The notes below the pieces were generated by a model that worked only from the letters and a program-made list of their open reading frames with translations, did no database searches and was not told where the DNA came from. Of a DNA stretch of 64,000 bases, positions 17,091 to 24,525 are shown piece by piece. The stretch comes from Halobium salinum (GTDB lineage: Archaea; Halobacteriota; Halobacteria; Halobacteriales; Haloferacaceae). The stretch covers positions 806,218-870,217 of the forward strand of contig NZ_JAODIW010000006.1 of assembly GCF_026586625.1 (NCBI RefSeq), in the 5' to 3' direction. How positions within the stretch are numbered: position 1 is the stretch's first letter; the number at the start of each line of letters is the position of its first letter. The translations under genes and the position numbers were made by a program.

Positions 17091-17945
17091 TCAGTTCCGC
17101 CGGGCGATACCCTGCGCCGCCGCGAGCGCCTCCTCGTGAACCCCGCCGTTGGAGGCGACGAGGCCGACGGAGTCGTGGCGCCACGGCTCGCCGTCGAGGT
17201 CGGTGACGGTGCCCCCGGCCTGCCGGACGAGGTGGACGCCACCGACGGTGTCCCAGGGGTTGCAGTCGACGTTCGTGATGGTGGCCTCGAGCGAGCCGTC
17301 GGCGACCATCCCGAGGGTGGCCTGCGCACAGCCGAACCGACGCATGTCGGCGAAGCGTTCGACGACCTCGCGACAGGCGGTGGCGTACTCGTCGCGGTGG
17401 TCGAAGTCCCACCAGACCGTCGGGGCGACGACGCTCCCCTCCGGGTCGGTTTCGTCGCTCACCGAGACCCGCTTGCCGTTCCGGAAGGCTCCCCCGTCGG
17501 CGGCTGTGAACACGTCGCCGAGGGCGGGACAGACCGTCGCGGCGGCGACGGGCTCGCCGTCGACGCAGGCCGCGACCGCGGTCCCCCACACCCGAATGTC
17601 GCGGACGTAGTTGTTCGTCCCGTCGATGGGGTCGACCACCCACGACGCACCCGAGTCGGGCACCGTCTTGAGCGCGTCCTCCTCCTCGCCGACGACGGCG
17701 TCCTCGGGGTAAGACTCGCGGATGGTCTCGATGACGCGGGCCTGCGCGTCGCGGTCGGCCTGCGTCACCACGTCGGTCTTCCCGTCTTTGGTCTCGACGT
17801 CGATGTCGGTTCGGAACTGCCGGACGGCGACCTCCGCGCCGGCGTGGGCGGCCCGCTCGACGACCGTCGACCGGTCCTCAGGGCCGTCGGCGTCGTGGCC
17901 GGGTGTGTGGTCGGTGTGGTCGGTGTGGTCGGTGTGGTCGGTCAT
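17091..17945 (-). CDS. Inositol monophosphatase / fructose-1,6-bisphosphatase family protein
   Basis: The 284-residue protein carries VGEEED (about 87-92), DPIDGTNNY (about 106-114) and WDTVGG (about 223-228), the three metal-binding motifs of Li+-sensitive Mg2+ phosphatases. In archaea such enzymes can act on inositol-1-phosphate, fructose-1,6-bisphosphate or nucleotide phosphates. The N terminus is unusual: four T-D-H triplets encoded by a perfect 9-bp tandem repeat directly after the start codon, then an acidic linker. The core enzyme starts near residue 25. Confidence 0.87.
   Translation of the reverse strand: MTDHTDHTDHTDHTPGHDADGPEDRSTVVERAAHAGAEVAVRQFRTDIDVETKDGKTDVVTQADRDAQARVIETIRESYPEDAVVGEEEDALKTVPDSGASWVVDPIDGTNNYVRDIRVWGTAVAACVDGEPVAAATVCPALGDVFTAADGGAFRNGKRVSVSDETDPEGSVVAPTVWWDFDHRDEYATACREVVERFADMRRFGCAQATLGMVADGSLEATITNVDCNPWDTVGGVHLVRQAGGTVTDLDGEPWRHDSVGLVASNGGVHEEALAAAQGIARRN
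17907..17942. repeat. 9-bp perfect tandem repeat, four units, inside the N terminus of the phosphatase gene
   Basis: GTGGTCGGT is repeated four times and ends directly at the complement of the start codon (17943-17945). It encodes the T-D-H repeat and is in frame, so changes in copy number would alter protein length by three residues each. Confidence 0.9.
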
Positions 17946-18559
17946 ACCACCACGGCGCCCGCGCTCGCCGAATAACCGTCGGTTCGTCGTGGTAGTCGGT
18001 TCGGGGCCGAGTCTCGGACGGGGGCGTCGCTCGGCGGTCGAATAACGGAGAACGGGCGCCACGAATTGGACCCGAACGAGAGACGTTGTCCGTGATCCGT
18101 TACGGCTCGTCCGGCCGTCGTCCGTTTCCCGACGACGTCGGTTTCGCGAACGCCGCAAACGCGGTTCGCGTGTAGCGTGTCCCCGAACGCGATGCGTTCG
18201 AGAACGCCGCGTTTGCGTCGTCCGGTACTTGGCCTTCACACCACCCGAATCGGGTGGAATCGGATCACTACGGTTCTCCGTGACGTGTTGACCTCGAACT
18301 CTTCTTAGGGAGTTCTCGGTTGTTGCGTCGCACCACAACCGTCGCCAGTTGCGGCCGTTCGGTGAATCCTCGTGATTCCCGTAAGTACGAGATACGACAC
18401 CACACCACATGAATCTTTCTACTCTCCTGCAGGACGCTCTGGCCCACCGGACGAACGTCCTCTCGGGCCCGCACTCGCGGGCGTGAGCTCTCACCCAGTT
18501 GATTAACTCGGTTTCGAATCAGAGTACCTTTTTGAGTGTCCGGGGGCATACGTGTTGGT
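17946..18559. other. Gene-poor, lower-GC, hairpin-rich region of about 610 bp
   Basis: No clear gene. Perfect inverted repeats are dense: CGAACGC/GCGTTCG (18184-18200), CGCAAACGCGG (18153-18163) with CCGCGTTTGCG (18207-18217), CCACCCGA/TCGGGTGG (18241-18257), GAACTC/GAGTTC (18296-18315), GGACG/CGTCC (18449-18460) and GCCCGC/GCGGGC (18467-18482). Base composition is less GC-rich than the flanks. See the mobile-element entry for the part that resembles an insertion-sequence end. Confidence 0.6.
18268..18549 (-). mobile_element. Possible decayed 3' end of an IS200/IS605-type element (tnpB tail and right-end hairpin), tentative
   Basis: On the minus strand, a short frame ends ...RPQLATVVVR..., loosely like the tail of haloarchaeal TnpB proteins (a remembered resemblance, not verified). 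It is followed by the hairpin GAACTC-loop-GAGTTC and then GAGGTCAAC, an arrangement like the right end of IS200/IS605 elements. Strong upstream hairpins would fit the TnpB guide-RNA scaffold that overlaps the gene end. No zinc finger, RuvC motif or TnpA is present, so at most a fragment remains. A different structured RNA is possible. Confidence 0.3.
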
Positions 18560-18563
18560 ATGC
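18546..18563. promoter_or_regulatory. Inverted repeat overlapping the start of the 18560 gene
   Basis: GCATAC and GTATGC flank a 6-nt loop, and the right arm contains the ATG start codon at 18560. A T-rich box (TACCTTTTT, about 18527-18535) lies 25-33 nt upstream. The palindrome could be an operator or an mRNA hairpin at the start codon; neither is proven. Confidence 0.4.
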
Positions 18564-18832
18564 GTTCGGATGATGCGGTCCGTCAACTCGAGTACGCCGT
18601 CGCCTCCCGACTCGGAGACGAGTGGGGTCACTGGGAAGCACAGGTCTACAGCGAGGTGTTCGAGCACGTAGAGCAGAACGGCGAGCCCGAACACGTCGGC
18701 GCCGTCATCGACCGTATCTGCGACGAGGTGCAGGACGGCTACCGGCCGAAGGGTCCGGAGATGATGCAGTTCGCCGACACCCTCTGCACCGAGGGCGGCC
18801 GACCGCTGACCGACGGCGGTCCCGAGAACTGA
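18560..18832 (+). CDS. Small acidic conserved-type haloarchaeal protein, function unknown
   Basis: The 90-residue product (MRSDDAVRQLEYAVASRLGD...) is acidic, mostly helical and soluble, with no recognisable motif. Amino-acid composition (high D/E, low K, few R/P runs) is that of real halophilic proteins, which the overlapping frames lack. A TATA-like element at the expected distance supports ATG 18560 as a leaderless start. It stands alone between the hairpin-rich region and tRNA-Leu. Confidence 0.7.
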   Translation: MRSDDAVRQLEYAVASRLGDEWGHWEAQVYSEVFEHVEQNGEPEHVGAVIDRICDEVQDGYRPKGPEMMQFADTLCTEGGRPLTDGGPEN

Positions 18833-19065
18833 GACCGTCGAACCCGGAACGCGACCACGGTCAGGGAGCGCGGTCCGAGACGATGGCGATTCCCGGACGC
18901 TTTTCTACGAGACTTCGGCCGGAGAGCGACCGCTCTCGATTCGACACCGACCCTCGAGTTCTCGCGGGTACGGAGCGGTCGCTCCCGGTTCGGTTTCGAT
19001 GAGGATTTTGCGAGGGAAGAGCGCTCCGAGAGCGGTCTTCGCGCACGTTGCCTGTGTGGCAGGCG

Positions 19066-19092
19066 CAGTGCGAGGGGAGGGATTTGAACCAC
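19066..19092 (-). repeat. 27-bp direct repeat of the tRNA-Leu 3' end (att-like scar)
   Basis: CGCAGTGCGAGGGGAGGGAT plus seven further bases are identical to 19164-19190, which covers the 3' end of tRNA-Leu and 5 bp of its flank, 98 bp away. Similarity then continues with one gap. A degenerate inverted copy lies between them at 19117-19141. Such 3'-end duplications are made by integrases that target tRNA genes. Confidence 0.85.
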
Positions 19093-19116
19093 GGTCGCGC
19101 CGGAGGCGTTCCCTGA

Positions 19117-19141
19117 TTCAAACCCACCCCTCTTGCACTCG
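19117..19141 (+). repeat. Degenerate inverted copy of the tRNA-Leu 3' end
   Basis: GATTCAAACCCACCCCTCTT and the following GCACT resemble the 3' end of the tRNA (T-arm GGTTCAAATCCC, then CCCCTCGCACT) but in the opposite orientation to the tRNA gene. About 20 of 25 positions agree when one gap is allowed. Confidence 0.6.
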
Positions 19142-19168
19142 TCCTCTCACTGCCGTTCGAGGACGCAG

Positions 19169-19252
19169 TGCGAGGGGAGGGATTTGAACCCACGGACCTC
19201 TACAGGAGCGGATCTTGAGTCCGCCGCCGTTTCCAGGCTTGGCTACCCTCGC
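19169..19252 (-). tRNA. tRNA-Leu (CAA)
   Basis: The minus-strand sequence folds as an 84-nt class II tRNA: acceptor GCGAGGG/CCCTCGC with discriminator A, anticodon loop CTCAAGA giving anticodon CAA, a long variable arm, and T-arm with GGTTCAAATCC. CCA is not encoded. There is no intron. It reads UUG codons. Confidence 0.95.
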
Positions 19253-19438
19253 ACCGGTGAGTCTGTTCGCGGGCGTCGAACCCGCGTTGTCACCTATGGT
19301 CGACCGAAATATAAACCGACTGCGGTATCGTTCGGCGGGGGTCACCTGTGTCGGCGACCGGGTTCCCGTCGTCGACTGCCGGCCCGTCCCACCCGCCACG
19401 CCGACGCAGTTACCCCGTTCGATGCACATGCCATCACC

Positions 19439-19921
19439 ATGGACGAACACACCCGCGACCCGGGCGTCGCCCCGCCGCTCGGGAACCCGACGGGGTGGGC
19501 CGAGGACCGGCGTGTCTGGGAGCACGCCACCCTGCGTCGGGCGGTCGAACACGGCGTCCGCCTCTACAACGCCGGCGACTTCCACGAGTCACACGACTGC
19601 TTCGAACACGAGTGGTACAACTACGGCAGCGGGAGCGTCGAGAGCGCGTTCCTCCACGGGATGGTGCAGGTGGCCGCGGGCGCGTACAAGCACTTCGACT
19701 TCGAGAACGACGACGGGATGCGCTCGCTGTTCGAGACCGCCCTCCAGTACCTCCACGGGGTGCCGGACGACTTCTACGGCGTCGACGTGGCCGAAATCAA
19801 GGAGACCCTCCGGGCGGCGCTGTCGGACCCGACGGCCATCCACGACTGGCGCATCGCCATCGACGGCCAGCGCCCGGACGCCTACCCCGCCGACTACGAG
19901 TACGCCGAGGGACTGGAGTAG
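19439..19921 (+). CDS. DUF309 domain protein
   Basis: The 160-residue protein contains the DUF309 signature [19 protein letters not shown] (about 41-59) and [16 protein letters not shown] (about 70-85), a helical fold with conserved His, Glu and Trp residues. Function is unknown for the family. ATG 19439 is the only start that keeps the conserved core close to the N terminus. It is separated from tRNA-Leu by 186 bp, and the 104 bp after it holds no gene. Confidence 0.85.
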   Translation: MDEHTRDPGVAPPLGNPTGWAEDRRVWEHATLRRAVEHGVRLYNAGDFHESHDCFEHEWYNYGSGSVESAFLHGMVQVAAGAYKHFDFENDDGMRSLFETALQYLHGVPDDFYGVDVAEIKETLRAALSDPTAIHDWRIAIDGQRPDAYPADYEYAEGLE

Positions 19922-20024
19922 CGCCGCCGGCGCCGTCGACGCCGCCTCGACCGACGTTCGAGCCGGGTGACACGTCCGAGCGGAATCTAAACCCACTTCA
20001 ACCCCTGACGGGTAGATTGGGTGT

Positions 20025-20828
20025 ATGCGAATCCATCAGCTCGGGGACGGCACCCCCGAGGTCGCGGTCGTGGCCTCCATCCACGGTGACGAACCCTGCG
20101 GGGCGCGGGCGGTAGAGCGCCTCCTCACCGAGGACCTCGAGGTCGAGCGACCGGTGAAGCTCATCGTCGTCAACGAGGAGGCGCTGGAGCGCGGCGTCCG
20201 CTACGTCGACGAGGACCTCAACCGCGCGTTCCCGGGCGACCCGAACGGCGACAGTCACGAGGCACGCCTCGCACACGCGCTGACGAACGAACTCCGGGAC
20301 TGCACCGTCCTGTCGCTGCACTCGACGCAGTCGTACAGCGAACCGTTCGCGCTCGTGAAGGAGGTCGACGCCGTCGCTCGGTCGATCTGTCCACACCTCC
20401 CGGTCGACCTCGTCGTCGAGACCGACGCCTTCTCCGAGGGCCGGCTCATCGAACACCCCCACACCGTCGAGGTCGAGTGCGGCCTCCAGGGCTCCGACGA
20501 GGCCGCCGAGAACGCCTACTGGCTCGTCCGGGCGTTCCTGACCGCGACGGGCGTCCTCCCGGCGCCGCTGTCCGACGACCCGGTCGACGCCGGCGAGCGC
20601 GAGGGGGTTCGGGTGTACCGCCTCACCGAGCCGATTCCGAAGCCGCCGGCCGGCCAGTACGAGGTGTTCGTGAACAACTTCGAACCCGTCGACGCCGGCG
20701 CGCGCTTCGCCACGGCCGACGGCGAGACGTTCACCGCCGACGAGCCGTTCTACCCCATCCTCCTCTCCTCGAACGGCTACGAGGACGTGTTCGGCTACGC
20801 CGGCGAGATGGTCGGCGTGCTGGACTGA
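20025..20828 (+). CDS. Succinylglutamate desuccinylase/aspartoacylase family zinc hydrolase
   Basis: The 267-residue protein has the M14-like zinc motif SIHGDEPCG (H20, E23), the substrate-binding DEDLNRAFPGD (about 65-75), and the third zinc ligand in SLHST (H99). The C-terminal beta-rich domain is typical of AstE/AspA. The family deacylates N-acyl amino acids. It is not next to the DUF1611/epimerase pair at 2.1-4.2 kb, but the chemistry (N-acyl amino acids) is related, so a shared pathway is possible (inference). Confidence 0.85.
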   Translation: MRIHQLGDGTPEVAVVASIHGDEPCGARAVERLLTEDLEVERPVKLIVVNEEALERGVRYVDEDLNRAFPGDPNGDSHEARLAHALTNELRDCTVLSLHSTQSYSEPFALVKEVDAVARSICPHLPVDLVVETDAFSEGRLIEHPHTVEVECGLQGSDEAAENAYWLVRAFLTATGVLPAPLSDDPVDAGEREGVRVYRLTEPIPKPPAGQYEVFVNNFEPVDAGARFATADGETFTADEPFYPILLSSNGYEDVFGYAGEMVGVLD

Positions 20829-20859
20829 CGCGACGGTCGCGAGTCCGGTCGGCTCCTGT

Positions 20860-21495
20860 TCACTCCGTCGCTCGAACCATCCGGTACACCGGCCCGGCGA
20901 GCGCCAGCGCACCGAGGGTCGCGGCTCCGACGACGACCCGAGGGTCGGCGACTCGCGCGAGCGTCCCCGCCGTGAGCGTCCCGACCGTCGCGCCCGCGAG
21001 CGTCCCGAGGGCGGCCCACGGCACCTCGCCCAGGGCGGTCCCGACGAGGAGCGCTCGGAGGCGGACTCCGGCGACGCCGGCGGCGACGCTCACCACGTCC
21101 GACGGCGCGGGGAGCAGTCGGGTCGCCGCCACCGACCGCACGCCGCCGGTCTCCGCGACGAACCGCTCGGCGGTAGCGGAGACGCGCCCGCCCTGTCCTC
21201 GCGCCCGGCGACCGAACCCGTAGGGCGGAACGGCGGTAATCGTCATCAGTCCGAGAGCGACCGGGAACCCGGCGAGGCCGTACCCGTAGCCGGCGGCGAC
21301 GGCGAGGAGCGTCGTCGGCCACGCGAGAAACGGACGAACGACCGCGAGCACGAGCAGGACGAGGCCGAACAGGGCCGGTCGCCCGGCGAGCCACCGGAGG
21401 CCCGACAGCGCCACGGCCGGCGACACCAGCCACGCGAGGAGGGCGACCAGCGCCAGCGTGGCGACGCCGGCGGCGAGGCGCGTCCGACGGTTCAT
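20860..21495 (-). CDS. VTT domain (TVP38/TMEM64, DedA-related) membrane protein
   Basis: The 211-residue protein has about five hydrophobic segments. The re-entrant-loop motifs are visible as AAGYGYGLAG (about 67-76) and ATRLLPAPSDVVSVAAGVAG (near 122-141), the hallmark of the VTT family of putative lipid scramblases/transporters. Start ATG 21495 places the first TM at residues 7-25. It is convergent with the desuccinylase-family gene. Confidence 0.83.
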   Translation of the reverse strand: MNRRTRLAAGVATLALVALLAWLVSPAVALSGLRWLAGRPALFGLVLLVLAVVRPFLAWPTTLLAVAAGYGYGLAGFPVALGLMTITAVPPYGFGRRARGQGGRVSATAERFVAETGGVRSVAATRLLPAPSDVVSVAAGVAGVRLRALLVGTALGEVPWAALGTLAGATVGTLTAGTLARVADPRVVVGAATLGALALAGPVYRMVRATE

Positions 21496-21679
21496 ACCGG
21501 TCTTCCTTCTCCGGGAACCAAACCACTTGCCCTCGGCGACGGGACGGGTCACCGAGGGCGCCACCGCGTCTCCCAAATCGTTTTGGCAGAATCTTGTTTT
21601 TAGTAGCACCCATTCGACAAAGTACGCGCGGACGTCGACCCGTTCCCCCTCGGGACGACGGTCCGGGTGCTGCCCCGCT

Positions 21680-21757
21680 TGCCATGCCGGGGTACCGTCC
21701 CGCGTGCCATGTCGGGACATCGACGGCATCCCACCCCCTGCCATGTTCTCCGGGATG
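21680..21757. repeat. Three spaced copies of a TGCCATG(C/T)CGGG motif upstream of the 21832 gene
   Basis: TGCCATGCCGGGG (21680-21692), TGCCATGTCGGGA (21705-21717) and TGCCATGTTCTCCGGGATG (21739-21757) are spaced 25 and 34 nt apart. They lie in the spacer between the VTT gene and the 21832 gene. They could be protein-binding sites or RNA hairpins. Confidence 0.5.
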
Positions 21758-21831
21758 CCGACTCGACTTCGACGAGCGACCGCCTCCGCGAGCGCGGAAG
21801 CTTCAAGCCGGCCCGCCGGGAACCCGAGTCC

Positions 21832-22290
21832 GTGACTGCGGACCGTCCCGACCGTTCGAGCGGCGACCCCGACGACCCCGACAGCGACTCCAACGGCGAC
21901 TTCGACGAAGACCGACCCGGTTCGGGGCTCGACCGCGACGAGCGCGTGGAGCTCGCCCTCGAACTCCTCGCCCACCTCGAGCACGACGAACTCCCGCTCT
22001 CGGCGGTCGTCGACCGAATCGAGACCGTCACGACGGACCCGGCGCTCACCCGAGAGATACTCGACGAGGCGGACAAGCGGGGGGTCGTCGACCGCGAGTC
22101 CGGACGGATTCGGACGCGCCGGGGCGGCGCCTTCGTCCGCTTCGAGAGTCAGGTCGTCAGGCGCGAGGGCGACTTCGAGTGCCGTCGCTGTGGGGCCGGG
22201 CTCTCGACCGGCCACTTCGTCCGTTTCGACGCCGGCGAACTCGGTCCGTTCGGGCCCTCCTGCGTCAGAAAAGTGCTCGGGCGGGAGTGA
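21832..22290 (+). CDS. Small zinc-ribbon-containing haloarchaeal protein with helical N-terminal region
   Basis: The 152-residue product has a D/S/P-rich N-terminal linker (1-35), a winged-helix-like segment (ERVELALELLAHLEH...IETVTTDPALTREILDEADKRG) and a C-terminal Cys pair plus Cys (FECRRCGAGLSTGHF ... PSCVRK) that could bind zinc. It resembles a conserved haloarchaeal family (DUF5830-like, from memory). GTG 21832 is chosen as start; an alternative would be further inside. Possibly a transcription-associated or nucleic-acid-binding protein. Confidence 0.7.
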   Translation: MTADRPDRSSGDPDDPDSDSNGDFDEDRPGSGLDRDERVELALELLAHLEHDELPLSAVVDRIETVTTDPALTREILDEADKRGVVDRESGRIRTRRGGAFVRFESQVVRREGDFECRRCGAGLSTGHFVRFDAGELGPFGPSCVRKVLGRE

Positions 22291-22297
22291 GCGGGAG

Positions 22298-23554
22298 CTA
22301 TCGGCCGCGACGGAGCTCCTCGACGAGCCGCTCGAACGTCTCGCGCTGGCGGCGGAGCTCCTCGCTCTGTGCCTCGACCGCGGCGGTCAGCTCCGCCAGT
22401 CCCTCCGCGACGTCGCGGTCGTCGACGGGGCCGGCCGGCTGGAAGCCGGACTCGGCGAACTCGTCCTCGGCGGTACCCGACTCGTCGGCAGTCGGTGCCG
22501 ACTCGGCGGTCCCGGGTGTCCCGACGGACCCGGTGGACTCGGTCGACTCGGCGGGCTCCGCGGCGGCCGCGGTGGAGCCGTCGGCGGGCGCCGTCGACTG
22601 CGAGGCCGGCTGCCGTTCGCCCGTCGTCTCCGACCCATTGGCGGCCGACGGGGCCGCCTCGGTGGCGGCGACGGCGACCGACGCCGACGAGGCCGACGGG
22701 GTCGACGACTCGCCGGTCGCCGACGTTTCGGCTCCGGTGGCGCCGCCGGCGGCGCGCTGGGCCGGGTCGGCGGCCCCGGCCGCGTCGGTCCGGGTCCGGC
22801 CGTCCGTCTCGGCTTCCGCCTCGGCTTCGGCGTCGGCGGCGGGTTCGGCGCTGAGGGGGTCGGGTCCGTCGCCGAAGTCGACCGACCCGGTCGACGGCGC
22901 TTCGGGGCCTTCGTCGGGGGTCATCGCCTTCCGGAACGCCGGCAGGTTCGGGGCGTCGTGATAGGAGAGCAGCGCGGCCTTGAGCGCCTCGCGGACCGCG
23001 CGCGCGGACTCGTTGGGCGCCTTGAACCGTTCCTGCCGGTCGCCCATCGTGACGACGACCGAGGTGGCGACCGTACCGTCCTCGAAGTCGAGGTCGGTCA
23101 CGTCGTCGTAGTGGAACTCCTCGAAGTCGCCGTCCCAGACGGCGGCCCCGATGTGTTTCACCACGCGTGCGTCCGTGACGACGACGGTGAGCTCCGAGAA
23201 CCGGAACGTCTGCCGGACAGTCTCGCCCGACCCCGTGATGTCGGCGGCGTTGAGGACGCCGGCGACGAGCGGGTGGAGCACGTCGTCGAGACGTTTCGCG
23301 GGGACGGAGAACCGTTCCTCGCCGTCGAGACCGTAGTCGAGGGTGACCTTGGCCTTGCGGCGGCCTTCGGAGACGGCGATTCGTTCGGCGTCGTGGCCGT
23401 ACTGGTCGACGGACTCGTCCGACAGGAGTCCCTCCGCGCGGTAGAGGAGCGTTCGCGACGGCGTGACGTAGAGAGCGTCCTCGCCGCCGAGGGACACCTC
23501 CGCCGCCACCGACTCGTCGCCGAGAAGCGAACTCACGAGTTCCGGGAGGCTCAT
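22298..23554 (-). CDS. Haloarchaeal PH-like domain protein with long low-complexity linker and C-terminal coiled coil
   Basis: The 418-residue protein has a globular N-terminal region (about 1-205) with two beta-rich repeats that look PH-like (TPSRTLLYRAEG and FSELTVVVTDARVVKHIG), a 155-residue A/E/S/T/G-rich linker, and a terminal coiled coil (LAELTAAVEAQSEELRRQRE) of about 40 residues. Function is unknown. ATG 23554 is chosen over ATG 23575 because the TATA box at 23578-23585 would give transcription starting at the second ATG. It is convergent with the 21832 gene, 7 bp apart. Confidence 0.75.
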   Translation of the reverse strand: MSLPELVSSLLGDESVAAEVSLGGEDALYVTPSRTLLYRAEGLLSDESVDQYGHDAERIAVSEGRRKAKVTLDYGLDGEERFSVPAKRLDDVLHPLVAGVLNAADITGSGETVRQTFRFSELTVVVTDARVVKHIGAAVWDGDFEEFHYDDVTDLDFEDGTVATSVVVTMGDRQERFKAPNESARAVREALKAALLSYHDAPNLPAFRKAMTPDEGPEAPSTGSVDFGDGPDPLSAEPAADAEAEAEAETDGRTRTDAAGAADPAQRAAGGATGAETSATGESSTPSASSASVAVAATEAAPSAANGSETTGERQPASQSTAPADGSTAAAAEPAESTESTGSVGTPGTAESAPTADESGTAEDEFAESGFQPAGPVDDRDVAEGLAELTAAVEAQSEELRRQRETFERLVEELRRGR

Positions 23555-23577
23555 GGGAGGGGATGTTCGGTTCATAT

Positions 23578-23585
23578 GTTATAAA
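23578..23585 (-). promoter_or_regulatory. TATA box of the 23554 gene
   Basis: On the minus strand, GGATTTATAACAT lies 26-30 nt before ATG 23554, the usual spacing of leaderless haloarchaeal promoters. Confidence 0.65.
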
Positions 23586-23691
23586 TCCGCCGAGTGAATG
23601 TCAATTAAATTGATAAAATGGTGTGGGAGAACGGTGCACGCTCCCCGGAGATAGGAAGCTTGAAGGGTACGATGGCAGTACGAGAGAGTGC

Positions 23692-23842
23692 GGCCGGGTG
23701 GCTTAGCTGGACATAGCGCCGCACTCATAGGGTTTACCGAGATTCGGTGCGGTACGCCTTGGAAGCCTCCGCCCCTTGAGGCCCGCCGAGCCTCGTTACC
23801 TGGGTTATGCGGAGATCGCGGGTTCGGAGCCCGCCCCGGCCA
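23692..23842 (+). tRNA. Elongator tRNA-Met (CAU) with 77-nt intron
   Basis: Exon 1 is 23692-23729 and exon 2 is 23807-23842. The acceptor stem GGCCGGG/CCCGGCC with discriminator A, anticodon stem CCGCA/TGCGG, anticodon CAT (23726-23728) and T-arm GCGGG-TTCGGAG-CCCGC all pair correctly. The intron (23730-23806) begins one base after the anticodon, the canonical archaeal site; GGGT and ACCT near its ends can form the 4-bp central helix of a bulge-helix-bulge. Introns in this tRNA are known in haloarchaea. Confidence 0.92.
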
Positions 23843-24009
23843 TTTCGCGTTTCTCGCGGCGTCACGAACGAAGTGAGTAACGACGCCGAAACGCGAATCG
23901 GCGACCGCGGCGGAGAACCCGCTCGCGGTCACCGCGAACGGAGCGAAGCGGAGTGAGCGGTGAGTCGGCGGAGCTTGCTCCGCCGGAAGTTCGGAGCCCG
24001 CCCCGGCCA
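23822..24009. repeat. 21-bp direct repeats of the tRNA-Met 3' end flanking 146 bp (att-like scar)
   Basis: GTTCGGAGCCCGCCCCGGCC followed by A is present at 23822-23842 (tRNA end) and again at 23989-24009. The DNA between is full of GAGCGAAGCGGAGTGAGCGG-type hairpins, and the flanks after each copy are loosely related (CACGAACG, GAGT). This looks like the trace of tRNA-targeted integration or a duplicated tRNA 3' end. Confidence 0.8.
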
Positions 24010-24157
24010 CTTTCTCTCGTTGAGCCACGAACGGCAGCGAGTGGCGAGACCGAAGAACGTGACCGGAAGTCGCGACGAACCCGGCACGGTCGTCGGCGAG
24101 TGTCGCCGACCGCGAGGTAACGACTGTGCTTTTCGTTCCTACCGACGTATCCCCGGC

Positions 24158-24520
24158 ATGTCACAAGGAATCGCTCACTTCGCGCTCGGGGCCGCGCTGA
24201 CGGCACTCGTCGTCGCATTCCTCCTCCCCTTCGTCCCGTACCCCCGGACGGTGACCCTCGCGGGAGGCGGCTGGGCGCTCGTCCCCGACGCGCCGCACCT
24301 CGTCGAGTCGCCGACGATGGAGGCGCTGCACGACTCCGCGTGGGCCGACCTCTTCTGGTTCCATCGCGCGCTCGACCGCTGGGACGTGTCCGACTCCACC
24401 GAGGTGGCGGCGCTGTTCGTCGCCGCCCTGTTGTTCGCGACGCTGGTTGCCGAGTACCGAACGTATCGGTGGCAGACCCGACACCGACGCCGGTCCCACG
24501 TCGACGAGACGCCGCAGTAG
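24158..24520 (+). CDS. Small membrane protein, function unknown
   Basis: The 120-residue product has hydrophobic segments at about 8-27 (HFALGAALTALVVAFLLPF), 31-45 and 85-103, and conserved-looking H, D and W residues (DAPHLVE, FWFHRALDRWD). The layout slightly resembles small YdjM-like membrane metal-dependent hydrolases, but too little is conserved to claim this. ATG 24158 follows the tRNA-Met scar by about 150 bp; it is convergent with kptA. Confidence 0.75.
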   Translation: MSQGIAHFALGAALTALVVAFLLPFVPYPRTVTLAGGGWALVPDAPHLVESPTMEALHDSAWADLFWFHRALDRWDVSDSTEVAALFVAALLFATLVAEYRTYRWQTRHRRRSHVDETPQ

Positions 24521-24525
24521 TGTCG

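Larger units (their letters stand above)
18833..19168. other. Intergenic region between small gene and tRNA-Leu, with inverted repeats and a tRNA-end duplication
   Basis: No gene is supported. GAGCGACCGCTC (about 18923-18934) and GGAGCGGTCGCTCC (about 18975-18988) are palindromic and related to each other. The right part holds the duplicated tRNA-Leu ends described separately. Confidence 0.5.

Noticed and set aside
18268..18549. Annotating the minus-strand 93-codon frame as a gene
   Set aside because: No start context, odd composition and many hairpins; only a tentative mobile-element remnant is reported.
18999..19187. Plus-strand frame across the tRNA-Leu scar (with [10 protein letters not shown])
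   Set aside because: This peptide is the translation of the tRNA 3' end and its copy, a well-known spurious type of call.
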